Assembly: GCA_027482505.1 (NCBI GenBank)
Contig: JAIXVY010000194.1
Location: 1 to 42,931 of the forward strand
Source of the DNA: Opitutaceae bacterium
GTDB taxonomy: Bacteria; Verrucomicrobiota; Verrucomicrobiia; Opitutales; Opitutaceae
DNA length: 42,931 bases
Direction of reading: 5' to 3'
How positions within the stretch are numbered: position 1 is the first letter of the stretch; each line of letters opens with the position of its first letter. Below, in pieces: positions 28,869 through 38,588 of this stretch. The position numbers were made by a program, and so were the translations under genes. The notes under the pieces are model-generated. The model saw nothing but the letters and a program-made list of their open reading frames with translations, was not told the DNA's origin and made no database searches.

Positions 28869-30155
28869 ATGAGGGCCGAAAAAAAGGCCCCCGGCAGTGT
28901 TGACGCACCGCCGAGGGCAAAGAGTGAAGCACCTATCAAGAGCCTCAACGGGTCACAGCCTGTCTCGCGCTGTCGCGGCGTCAAGGCGTTGCGTGGCGTG
29001 ACAGGTGGCGGACGGGTAAAGGCGGACGAAGCCGGACGGGCAGGCGTGATGCGCGGCGTAGCCGCGCGCACGCCGCCCGGCGGCGCGTCCGGCCTTCCTT
29101 GTCTAAATAGTAACAACTGCACCAAACCCTTACCGCCGGGAGCAAAGCGGACGGCCTTTGCCCTCGCTGAAAACGTGCGACTTCTCGCCGATCGCTTCGG
29201 CCTCGAGCGCCTCGGGTTTCTCACCCTCACATTTCGGGACCATGTGACTGACATTCGAGAGGCGCAAAGGCGCTTCCATAGCCTGCGGACGCATGTTCTG
29301 GCGGAGCGTTACCCGGCCTCCATCGCGGTCGTGGAGCGCATGAAGTCCGGCCGCATTCATTTCCATCTGCTTATCGTCTGTCCGCACGATATACGGACCG
29401 GCTTCGACTTCGCTGCCGTGGCCGCTGGCGATTACTCGTCGGCGAACGAGTGGCTGCGGAAGGAATGGGCGTTTTGGCGAGTGACCGCGCCGAACTTCGG
29501 TTTCGGCCGCACGGAGCTATTGCCCATCAAGTCCACGGCCGAGGGCATCGCCAAGTATGTCGGCAAATATATCGCCAAGCACCTCGACGCGCGGCTCCCG
29601 GAAGACAAGGGCGCACGCTTGGTGCGTTACACGCTCTCGGCCCGGCAGGTGACGGCGAATTTCGCGTGGGTGTCTCCGCTGGCGAAGGAGTGGCGAACCA
29701 AAACGGGCGAGCTAGCCGCGGCCGTGGGCGCAAAGGACACCGCGCAACTGGCGGAGAAGCTCGGGACGAAGCGCTGGGCCTACTACATGCGCGACAACTT
29801 CCTTGAATCCACGCCGGAGGAGTGGGCGGAGCTGTGCGCTCTCCTCGCCCGCGAGCATGGCGGCACGTTCACGCCGCGCGTGGTTGAGTTTCGCGTCGGC
29901 GGCGTGGTCGTTGCCCGCGGCACTCGTCCGCATCCGTTCTTTTCTGTATCAACTCCACAAATACAAATATGCACAAACATCAACACGGCACCTCCGGCCC
30001 CGGTCCCTTTGACGCCGCTATCGAGCAACGACACGAAGCCCTGGGGGACGCTTTCATTGCCGCCTGTCTCGCTGCCGGAATCGACTCCTGCGCGGTTATG
30101 TGGATCACCGAGCGAATTGGTGCCCAACCCCGCGCCTTGTTGTTTGTCGGCTTAG
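28869..30155 (+). CDS. HUH-endonuclease rolling-circle-type replication initiator (Rep)
   Basis: Motif I-like GFLTLTFRDHV; HUH motif GRIHFHLLIVCPHD; Tyr motif AEGIAKYVGKYIAKHL. Start chosen at ATG 28869 within ORF 28536..30155; a later start is possible. Confidence 0.78.
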   Translation: MRAEKKAPGSVDAPPRAKSEAPIKSLNGSQPVSRCRGVKALRGVTGGGRVKADEAGRAGVMRGVAARTPPGGASGLPCLNSNNCTKPLPPGAKRTAFALAENVRLLADRFGLERLGFLTLTFRDHVTDIREAQRRFHSLRTHVLAERYPASIAVVERMKSGRIHFHLLIVCPHDIRTGFDFAAVAAGDYSSANEWLRKEWAFWRVTAPNFGFGRTELLPIKSTAEGIAKYVGKYIAKHLDARLPEDKGARLVRYTLSARQVTANFAWVSPLAKEWRTKTGELAAAVGAKDTAQLAEKLGTKRWAYYMRDNFLESTPEEWAELCALLAREHGGTFTPRVVEFRVGGVVVARGTRPHPFFSVSTPQIQICTNINTAPPAPVPLTPLSSNDTKPWGTLSLPPVSLPESTPARLCGSPSELVPNPAPCCLSA

Positions 30156-30253
30156 GACAGCCAGAGCCTATTAACGCCCCGACCGACGAGGCGCTTGTCG
30201 CGGCGTGCGTGCGTCGTTTGGCGCATTTTCAGCGTGCCTTTATGCAAAAATGA
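29969..30253 (+). CDS. Small hypothetical protein overlapping rep 3' end
   Basis: MHKHQHGTSGPGPFDAAIEQRHEALGDAFIAACLAAGIDSCAVMWITERIGAQPRALLFVGLGQPE...; overlaps rep in another frame by 187 nt. Confidence 0.45.
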   Translation: MHKHQHGTSGPGPFDAAIEQRHEALGDAFIAACLAAGIDSCAVMWITERIGAQPRALLFVGLGQPEPINAPTDEALVAACVRRLAHFQRAFMQK

Positions 30254-30307
30254 ACCAAAAGACGCCAAATAGCGCCCAAAATAATTGAAATTGTCAAAAG
30301 AGGCCAA

Positions 30308-30610
30308 ATGACAAAACCTGACGCTATGGCCAAAAAATTGATAAAAGTTAAACCAGACGTGGTCCGTGTTGCTCTTCGCCTTCATGGCCCGGAACTCGAA
30401 CAGGTGCGGGAGATTCAAGACATGCTCCGCCTCAATGGCGAAATTGACGCTGTGCGTTACTTGATGATGCGCGGGCTCGAATCCTTATCTGTGGCTCTCG
30501 GCAACCGGCGTTTGCAGCAAAACATGGCGAAGTCACTCACCCCTGACGCTATGGTGAAGGCGATGCTTGCGAACGGAATGGAAGTGAATCCGGAGGCGTT
30601 GAAGCAATGA
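30308..30610 (+). CDS. Small hypothetical protein of the element
   Basis: MTKPDAMAKKLIKVKPDVVRVALRLHGPELEQVREIQDMLRLNGEIDAVRYLMMRGLESLSVALGN...; ATGA overlap with next gene. Confidence 0.65.
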   Translation: MTKPDAMAKKLIKVKPDVVRVALRLHGPELEQVREIQDMLRLNGEIDAVRYLMMRGLESLSVALGNRRLQQNMAKSLTPDAMVKAMLANGMEVNPEALKQ

Positions 30611-30825
30611 GCGGCGCGAATCCAATCATAACGGCCGGGTTGAAGTCGCTGACTCTCGACCAAGTTGCGGAAACCCTCGCGTGCGACCGTCGCACGGTTC
30701 AGCGGGAGATTCAGCGCGGGAACCTCAAGGGCTTTCGCGTTGGCTCGCTTGTTCGTGTGACCCGTGCAGAGGTTGAGCGCTATATTGAAGCGAGGACGAT
30801 GACCAAGGCTTCGGTGAAGGTCTGA
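30607..30825 (+). CDS. Helix-turn-helix DNA-binding/excisionase-like protein
   Basis: KSLTLDQVAETLACDRRTVQREIQRGNLKGFRVGSLVRVTRAEVERYIEART, typical excisionase-family HTH layout directly upstream of integrase. Confidence 0.8.
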   Translation: MSGANPIITAGLKSLTLDQVAETLACDRRTVQREIQRGNLKGFRVGSLVRVTRAEVERYIEARTMTKASVKV

Positions 30826-30826
30826 C

Positions 30827-32152
<1,326 letters not shown>

Positions 32153-32242
32153 CAGGAGGGTCAGCAAGCCGGTCGGCGCGGCGGAGGGCAAGCGGTTTTT
32201 TGCACCGCCTTTTTCTGCCATCCGCCGGCCCGCGGCGCCGGC

Positions 32243-33289
32243 TCAGGAATACTTCACCGGCAGCGCCTTGCCCTCCTTCGCGCTGCGGGCGGCGAGATCG
32301 AGGATGTGGATGGGGCGCCGCGCCCACTCGCCGGTGATGACCAGCGCCTCGCCCTTGGTGAGGTGGGCGGCGATGTTTTCGTAGAAGCGGTGTCCCTCGG
32401 CCTTGGGGTTGGGGGCGCGCTCGATCGCGAATTTGCCGTCGCCGAGGCCGGTGATCGTCTCCGAGCCGGGCCACTCGATGACGTGCGTGGCCTTGGTGCC
32501 CACGATCTTCATGAAACCCTTGTCGGGGGCGCCGTCGAGCTGGGTGATGGTGAGGTTGATGCGCTGGCCCGAGGCGAAGCGGACCACGGCCTGGGCCTCG
32601 TCCTCGTTGGCGTCCTTGGCCCAGGGGAAGTTCGGCTGGGCGGCCCAGTGGCCGTTCCAGGCGTAGCCGCTCACCTCGGTGACGGGCGCGGTGATGAGCT
32701 GGAGCGAATATTCGAGCAGGTGCACGCCCCAGTCGTAGAGGATGCCGCCGGAGATGCTGCGCGAGGAGCGCCACCAGTCGCCGGGGCGGCCGTGCTGGCC
32801 CATGCGGAGGTCGATGCGGACGATGTCGCCGAAGGCGCCGCTCTTGAAGAGCTCGTTGGCGCGGAGGATCCAGCCGTCCCAGTGGCGGTTGTGGTAGGTG
32901 CTTACGATCACGCCCCGCTGTTTGCCGGCGGCGATCATGGCGTCGCACTCCTCGGTGGTGATGGCCATGGGCTTTTCCAGCACGACATGGCGGCCGGCCG
33001 CGGCGATCTTCAGGCCGAGCTCGGCGTGGGTGTTGTGCGGGGTGATGACGGTGACGAGCTCGGCGGACGATTTGGCGAGAAGCTCGTCGACCGTGCCGTA
33101 GGTCTCGATGCCGGGGAAGTCGGCGCGGGCGACCTCCAGGCGCTTGGGGTCGAGCTCGACGACGGCGGTGGGCGTCATGCCGGCGGCCTTCATCTCGTTG
33201 AGATGCTGGCGGCCCATGTTGAAGGCGCCGCCGTAGCCGACGACGGCGACCTTGATGGCGGCGGGGGAGGAGTAGGTTTTGGCGGACAT
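32243..33289 (-). CDS. Gfo/Idh/MocA family oxidoreductase
   Basis: IKVAVVGYGGAFNMGRQHLNEMKAAGM..., VTVITPHNTHAELGLKIAAAGRHVVLEKPMAITTEECDAMI. Confidence 0.93.
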   Translation of the reverse strand: MSAKTYSSPAAIKVAVVGYGGAFNMGRQHLNEMKAAGMTPTAVVELDPKRLEVARADFPGIETYGTVDELLAKSSAELVTVITPHNTHAELGLKIAAAGRHVVLEKPMAITTEECDAMIAAGKQRGVIVSTYHNRHWDGWILRANELFKSGAFGDIVRIDLRMGQHGRPGDWWRSSRSISGGILYDWGVHLLEYSLQLITAPVTEVSGYAWNGHWAAQPNFPWAKDANEDEAQAVVRFASGQRINLTITQLDGAPDKGFMKIVGTKATHVIEWPGSETITGLGDGKFAIERAPNPKAEGHRFYENIAAHLTKGEALVITGEWARRPIHILDLAARSAKEGKALPVKYS

Positions 33290-33325
33290 GGAGGTGGGAA
33301 ATGGGCGCGGTGCCGGGAGCGATGA

Positions 33326-33967
33326 TCAGAGCAGGCCGGCGGCCCAGAGGCAGCCTTGCACGGTGAGGCGGCGCGCGGCGGGGAACTGGATGAACTCGTC
33401 GGGATGGTGGCCGAGTGCGTTGTAGAAAACGCGTCCCGCGCCCCAGGTCTTTATCCACGCGACGGGCATCTGGACGGTTTTGCCCTCGTGGCAATAGGCC
33501 GTGTCGGCGAGCACGTGCACGCCGGGATCGGTCAGCAGGTAGTATTGCTCCGACCGATACGCGAAGCAGGCGGGCAGGCCGGCGGTGATCGGGCTCGCCC
33601 AGTCGGCGACGCGCACGGCGTAGTCGCCCACGTGCGGATGCCCGACGAAGTGCCCGCCGACCATCCATTCGTAGTCGAGCCGGCCGCGAAAAGCGTCGCC
33701 CATGCCGCCGTGTATGCCCGCGAGGCCCACGCCCGAGCGAACGGCGGCGCAGAGGCCCTTTTCCTGCTCGTTGGTGAGCTGGCCCATGGTCCAGCAGGGG
33801 AAGATCAGGGCGAAAGTCTTGAGCCGCTCGACGTCGGCCAGCGGATCTAGCGTCGTCACAATCTCCGGAGACAATCCTCTGGCCTCGAGGTCGGAGGCGA
33901 AAAGTTGGACGATCTTTTCAGGTTGGTGGCCATCCCAGCCACCGCTGACGAAAAGGACTTTTTTCAT
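33326..33967 (-). CDS. ThuA domain protein
   Basis: KKVLFVSGGWDGHQPEKIV, GVGLAGIHGGMGDAFRGRLDYEWMVGGHFVGHP, GAGRVFYNALGHHPDEF. Confidence 0.9.
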   Translation of the reverse strand: MKKVLFVSGGWDGHQPEKIVQLFASDLEARGLSPEIVTTLDPLADVERLKTFALIFPCWTMGQLTNEQEKGLCAAVRSGVGLAGIHGGMGDAFRGRLDYEWMVGGHFVGHPHVGDYAVRVADWASPITAGLPACFAYRSEQYYLLTDPGVHVLADTAYCHEGKTVQMPVAWIKTWGAGRVFYNALGHHPDEFIQFPAARRLTVQGCLWAAGLL

Positions 33968-34037
33968 GTATTGCCGGGGTAAAGCGCTACACTAGCATCC
34001 GCGGCGCCTTGTCGGAATAGACAGGTGTTTCAAAAAG

Positions 34038-34883
34038 ATGGATTTTCAAACCAAGCACTGGGGCGCATTCACCCGCCGGCACCCGAGCGCGTTTCAGGTG
34101 ATCAACGCCGCCCCGGCGTGGGCCAAGGACCACTGGGTCCGCACCACGTTTCAGACCTGCAACTTTTCCTTCATCCTTCGCGGGCGCGGCGAGTATCACC
34201 GCCAGGGCCGGGTTTGGCTGGTCGAGGCTCCGTGTGTGATCACGCAGTGGCCGGGCGAGCCTTTGGAATACGGCCCGGTGGTGCTGCCCGAGGGCACCTG
34301 GGACGAGCTCTACGTGACCTATGCGGGCGAGACGAAGGCGCGCTTCGCGGCGGCCCGCCTGATCGATCTTGAGCGGCCGATGTGGCCGGTCCGGGACGCC
34401 GCGGCGGTGCGCGCGCTGGCGGAGGAGTTGCGCGAGCTTTCGCATGCCGCCGAGCCGGAGGCGGTCGCGGACCGGGTGGACCGGGTGTGCGAGCGGATGA
34501 TCTTGGAAAGCTGGCTGGAGCCGGTGCGTAGAGAGGCCCCGGTGGGCGACGCGGCCACGGTGCGGGCGATCGTGGCGGAGCTTCGCGCCCGCCTGGCCGA
34601 TCCCGGGTTAAGACCCGAGGCGGTCGCGCAGAAACACGGTTGGTCGGCCTCCACTTTCCGCCGGCGCTGGGACGCCCTCATGCCGGACAGCCCGGGGCGG
34701 GTTCTTCAGGGGCTGCGCATGCAGGCCGCCTGCCGGCTGCTCGTGGAGACGGCGCTGCCCGTCCACGAGATCGCCACGCGCGCGGGCTTCGCCGACGAGT
34801 ATTATTTCTCCCGGCGCTTTCACCTCGAGCAAGGCATGCCCCCGCGCGCCTATCGCCGCGCCTACGTGCTGAGGCGCGGGTGA
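34038..34883 (+). CDS. AraC family transcriptional regulator
   Basis: C-terminal HTH: ACRLLVETALPVHEIATRAGFADEYYFSRRFHLEQGMPPRAYRRAY. Confidence 0.9.
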   Translation: MDFQTKHWGAFTRRHPSAFQVINAAPAWAKDHWVRTTFQTCNFSFILRGRGEYHRQGRVWLVEAPCVITQWPGEPLEYGPVVLPEGTWDELYVTYAGETKARFAAARLIDLERPMWPVRDAAAVRALAEELRELSHAAEPEAVADRVDRVCERMILESWLEPVRREAPVGDAATVRAIVAELRARLADPGLRPEAVAQKHGWSASTFRRRWDALMPDSPGRVLQGLRMQAACRLLVETALPVHEIATRAGFADEYYFSRRFHLEQGMPPRAYRRAYVLRRG

Positions 34884-34921
34884 GGGCTCTTCGCCCCGCA
34901 ACGACCGGAAGATGGGTCCGC

Positions 34922-35764
34922 TCAGCCGCGCTGGCGCACGGCCTCGAAGAGGGTGATGATCGTGGCCATGGCCACGTTGAGCGAGTCGGCCTGGCCGGCC
35001 ATGGGGATGCGGACGCGGGCGTCGGCCTCGCGCAGCCAGTAGTCGCTCAGCCCGTATTGCTCGCTGCCCATCACGATGGCGAGCGGGCCGCGCAGATCGG
35101 TGTCGGTGTGCAGTTCCGTGGCGGAGGGCGTGGTGGCGACGGAGCGGACGCCGCGGGCGCGCAGCCACTCGCGCACCTCCTCGCTGCTCGCGATGATCAC
35201 GGGCACGGAAAAAAGCACGCCCGTCGAGGCGCGCACGACGTTGGGGTTGAACAGGTCGGTGACCGGATCGCAGACGATGAGCGCGTCGGTGCCGGCGGCG
35301 TCGGCGCTGCGCAGAATGGTGCCTAGGTTGCCGGGTTTCTCGATCGCCTCGACCACGAGGAGGAAAGGGGCGCGAACGGGCGCGACGGCGGACTTGGCCG
35401 CGAGCAGGGCGTCGAGATCGGCGAGGTTTTTTTTCCACTGCGGCGCGACGGCGAGCAGGCCGTCGGGGCGCTCGCGGTAAGCTACCTTCGCAAAGGCGTC
35501 CTTGGAGAGCTGGAAAACCTTCGCGCCGGCGGCCTGGGCGTCGGCGATGAGCGCGGGCTCGTTGCCCTGGTCGCCGGGATACCACTCGGGGCAGACGTAG
35601 AGTTCGGTGAAGGGGATTCCCTTGTCCAAGGCGCGGCGGATCTGGCGGTAGCCCTCGACGAGAAACACGCCGGCTTCGTCGCGCGGACGGCGGTCCCGCA
35701 GCTTCACGAGCTGCTTGATGCGGGGATTTTGGAGGCTGGAGATGGTTTCGATGGAAGGGCCCAC
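34922..35764 (-). CDS. TrmH/SpoU family RNA 2'-O-methyltransferase
   Basis: ISSLQNPRIKQLVKLRDRRPRDEAGVFLVEGYRQIRRAL; LVVEAIEKPGNLGTILRSADAAGTDALIVCDP; IVMGSEQYGLSDYWL, VRIPMAGQADSLNVAMATIITLFE. GTG 35764 chosen as start. Confidence 0.88.
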   Translation of the reverse strand: MGPSIETISSLQNPRIKQLVKLRDRRPRDEAGVFLVEGYRQIRRALDKGIPFTELYVCPEWYPGDQGNEPALIADAQAAGAKVFQLSKDAFAKVAYRERPDGLLAVAPQWKKNLADLDALLAAKSAVAPVRAPFLLVVEAIEKPGNLGTILRSADAAGTDALIVCDPVTDLFNPNVVRASTGVLFSVPVIIASSEEVREWLRARGVRSVATTPSATELHTDTDLRGPLAIVMGSEQYGLSDYWLREADARVRIPMAGQADSLNVAMATIITLFEAVRQRG

Positions 35765-35855
35765 GGAACACACGGAACACACGGAAGACGCCCGGAAGAC
35801 AAAATCCTTTTGCGCGTTTCCCTCTTTCCGTGTCCTTCCGTGTCCTTCCGTGGGC
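35759..35855. repeat. Inverted-repeat element with three ACGGAA iterons per arm between divergent genes
   Basis: Left GCCCACGGAACACACGGAACACACGGAA; right TTCCGTGTCCTTCCGTGTCCTTCCGTGGGC. Confidence 0.88.
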
Positions 35856-37127
35856 AAAAAACAAAAGTTCAACGACCGTCCCTTCGCCTATCACGCCGAG
35901 CTCGAGCTGGAGATCGCCACGCTCACCAACCTCGGCGTGGGCCTCGCTCGCGTGCCGCATCCGGAGGAACCGGCGGCGCGCTGGGTGGTGATGGTGCCCT
36001 TCACTTTGCCCGGCGAGCGGGTGCGGGCGCGCGTTTTCCGCAACCACAAGAACTACTCCGAGGCCGATCTGGTGGAGATTTTGCAGGCCGCGCCCGACCG
36101 CGTGGCCGAGCCGCCTTGCCCGCTTTTCGGCCGCTGCGGCGGCTGCCAATACCAGCACCTCGCGTATTCTTCCCAGCTCGAGTGGAAGCGTCGCCAGGTG
36201 GAGGAGCTTTTGAAATACATGGCGGGATTGGAGTTCCCGGTCTCGCCGGTCATCGGTTCGCCGAAGCAGTTCGGCTATCGTTCCAAGATCACGCCGCACT
36301 TTCATCCGCCTCGGCCGGGCGCGAATCCCGCCGAGCTGCCCATCGGCTTTCTCCGCCAGGGCACGCGCTTCGACATCGTGGACGTGCCGCGCTGCCCGAT
36401 CGCGACCGACGCGATCAACGTCGAGCTGGCCGCCGCGCGCGGTCGCGTGCGGGCCAAGGCCGCCGCCGGCGACTATGAGCGCGGGGCCACGCTGCTCCTC
36501 CGCGAGGCCTCGGGCGCGGTGACGACCGACTACGACGCGGTCATCACCGAGACGGTGGCCGACCCGGACCGGCCCGACGCCGCGCCGCTGAGGCTGAAGT
36601 TTCTCGCCCGCGATTTTTTCCAGAACAACCCCTTCATCCTGCCCGCCTTCACCGCCTACGTGCGGGCCCAGGCGGCGGCGAGCGGGGCGCGTTTCCTCGT
36701 CGACGCCTACTGCGGCAGCGGCCTTTTCGCGCTGGTGTGCGCGCGGGCCTTCGAGCGGGTGGAGGGCATCGAGATCAGCGAGAGCAGCGTGGCCTTCGCG
36801 AAGCAGAACGCGGAGCTTAACGGCATCGCCAACGCGAGCTTCCGCGCCGGCGACGCCTCGGCGATCTTCGCCGGGCTGGAGTTTCCCGCCGCCGAGACCG
36901 CTATGGTGATCGATCCTCCGCGCAAGGGCTGCGACGACGCCTTCCTTTCGCAGCTTTTCGCCTACGGGCCGCGCGCCGTCACCTACGTCTCGTGCGACCC
37001 GGCCACGCAGATGCGCGACCTGCGGGCCTTCACCGCGGCCGGCTACGTGGTGACGGCGGTGCAGCCCTTCGACCTCTTCCCGCAGACGCGTCACCTCGAG
37101 TGCGTGACGACGCTGCGGCGCGGCTGA
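35850..37127 (+). CDS. TrmA/RumA-like RNA m5U methyltransferase
   Basis: CPLFGRCGGCQYQHLAYSSQLEWKRRQVEELL; LVDAYCGSGLFALVCARAFERVEGIEISESSVAFAKQNAELNGI; VIDPPRKGCDDAFLSQLFAYGPRAVTYVSCDPATQMRDL. GTG 35850 chosen as start. Confidence 0.88.
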   Translation: MGKKQKFNDRPFAYHAELELEIATLTNLGVGLARVPHPEEPAARWVVMVPFTLPGERVRARVFRNHKNYSEADLVEILQAAPDRVAEPPCPLFGRCGGCQYQHLAYSSQLEWKRRQVEELLKYMAGLEFPVSPVIGSPKQFGYRSKITPHFHPPRPGANPAELPIGFLRQGTRFDIVDVPRCPIATDAINVELAAARGRVRAKAAAGDYERGATLLLREASGAVTTDYDAVITETVADPDRPDAAPLRLKFLARDFFQNNPFILPAFTAYVRAQAAASGARFLVDAYCGSGLFALVCARAFERVEGIEISESSVAFAKQNAELNGIANASFRAGDASAIFAGLEFPAAETAMVIDPPRKGCDDAFLSQLFAYGPRAVTYVSCDPATQMRDLRAFTAAGYVVTAVQPFDLFPQTRHLECVTTLRRG

Positions 37128-37159
37128 GCGAGGGCGCCAGGCGCCTCGTGGCTCCGCTA

Positions 37160-38512
37160 TCAGGGCGCGACCCGGAAAAGCCGCGCGCCGTGCGCGGCCA
37201 CCTCGGCGACCAGCGCGCCCGTCGCGGGCGCCAGATCGCGGCGGGCCCAGAGGTCGCGCACGCGGGCGGCCTTGGCGAAGCCCAGGTCGGCGAGGGCGAC
37301 GGAGACCTCGGCCGGCGCGCCGTCGCGGGTGTTGAACAGGGCGACGTATTTTTCGCCCGCGGCCGGGGCGTCGGCCACCCAGGCGACGAGGCCGTCGTCG
37401 GTGCGGAAGAGCTGGCGGTTGTTGGCGCTGCGCTGGTTGACGGCGAGCACCTCGTCGTTGGTGAGCAGGGAAAGGGTGAACTCGTCCGTCCGCGTCATGT
37501 CGCCGCCGTGCATGAGCGGCGAGCGGGCGATGGACCAGAGCGTCATGACGGTGTATTGCTCGTCCCGCGTGAAGCGGGTGGGCTCGCCGAAACGGATAAG
37601 GCCGAAGGGGAGCATGTCGGCGTCGGGCCAGGCGCCGGGGAGCCGGTGCGGCGTCCAGTCGTGCAGGCGCTTGAACTGGGCGAGGAGCTGGGGCCAGGCG
37701 TCCCAGAAGTCGTCGCTGATGCGCCACATGTTGGCGTGCAGCCCGACGTGCTCGCCGCGGGCGAGGGGCGTCTCGCCCGGGGAGAGGCTGAAGACGATGG
37801 GCCGGCCGGTCTTGTCGATCGCGCGGCGGATGGCCTCGATCTCGGCGCGCTGCACCGCGTCGTAGGGCCGGCTGATGTCGTCGACCTTGATGAAGTCCAC
37901 GCCCCAGTCGGCGACGAGCCGGATGATCGAGTCGTAGTAGGCCTGGGCGCCGGGCTTGGACAGGTCGACGCCATACATATCCGGATTCCAACTACAGACG
38001 CTCGCGGTGTCGGCGATCTCGGAGGCGCGGCGGTCCGTGCCGAGCACGGGGGTGTCGAGCCGCACGGCCTGGCGCGGGATGCCCCGCATCATGTGGATGC
38101 CGAACTTGAGGCCCAGCGAATGGACGTAATCGGCGAGGGGCTTGAAGCCCCGGCCCTCGGCGGCGGAGGGGAACTTTTCCACGGCGGGGACGAGGCGGCC
38201 GTGGGCGTCCATCGCGAGGGCGGCGCCGGGCTTGTAGTCGTGTCCCTTCGCGGAGGGTTCATACCACTGGATGTCCACGACGATGTATTGCCAGCCATGG
38301 GCCTTGAGCTTCGCGGCCATGAAGTCGGCCTGTTCCTTCGTCTGCTTTTCCGTGACGGTGGTGCCGAAGCAATCCCAGCTGTTCCATCCCATGGGCGGGG
38401 TGGGGGCCCAGGCGTGAAAGTCGGCGGGAGCGGGCGCGGAGTCGGCGGCGCGCAGGGCGCCGGAGGCGAGCAGGGCGGACATGGCGAGGAGGCTAAGGGG
38501 GTGGAGTTTCAA
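37160..38512 (-). CDS. GH27-like alpha-galactosidase, secreted
   Basis: Signal peptide; APTPPMGWNSWDCFGTTVTEKQ, YIVVDIQWYEP, GVDFIKVDDISRPYD, VFSLSPGETPLARGEHV, RSPLMHGGDMT. Confidence 0.9.
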   Translation of the reverse strand: MKLHPLSLLAMSALLASGALRAADSAPAPADFHAWAPTPPMGWNSWDCFGTTVTEKQTKEQADFMAAKLKAHGWQYIVVDIQWYEPSAKGHDYKPGAALAMDAHGRLVPAVEKFPSAAEGRGFKPLADYVHSLGLKFGIHMMRGIPRQAVRLDTPVLGTDRRASEIADTASVCSWNPDMYGVDLSKPGAQAYYDSIIRLVADWGVDFIKVDDISRPYDAVQRAEIEAIRRAIDKTGRPIVFSLSPGETPLARGEHVGLHANMWRISDDFWDAWPQLLAQFKRLHDWTPHRLPGAWPDADMLPFGLIRFGEPTRFTRDEQYTVMTLWSIARSPLMHGGDMTRTDEFTLSLLTNDEVLAVNQRSANNRQLFRTDDGLVAWVADAPAAGEKYVALFNTRDGAPAEVSVALADLGFAKAARVRDLWARRDLAPATGALVAEVAAHGARLFRVAP

Positions 38513-38588
38513 GGGACGGATAAGCCTCCATCCTAGCGCACGCGGCTAAGTCTGGAAATCGTCTGGGTGGTCCGCATAGGGTTTATTT

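Noticed and set aside
28669-28872. 67-aa ORF between left-end ORF and rep
   Set aside because: Gly/Arg-rich translation of a hairpin-rich G-rich stretch; better explained as non-coding.
34608-37991. 1127-aa minus-strand ORF across AraC, TrmH-like, TrmA-like and GH27 genes
   Set aside because: Arg/Ala/Pro-rich shadow frame over four well-supported genes.
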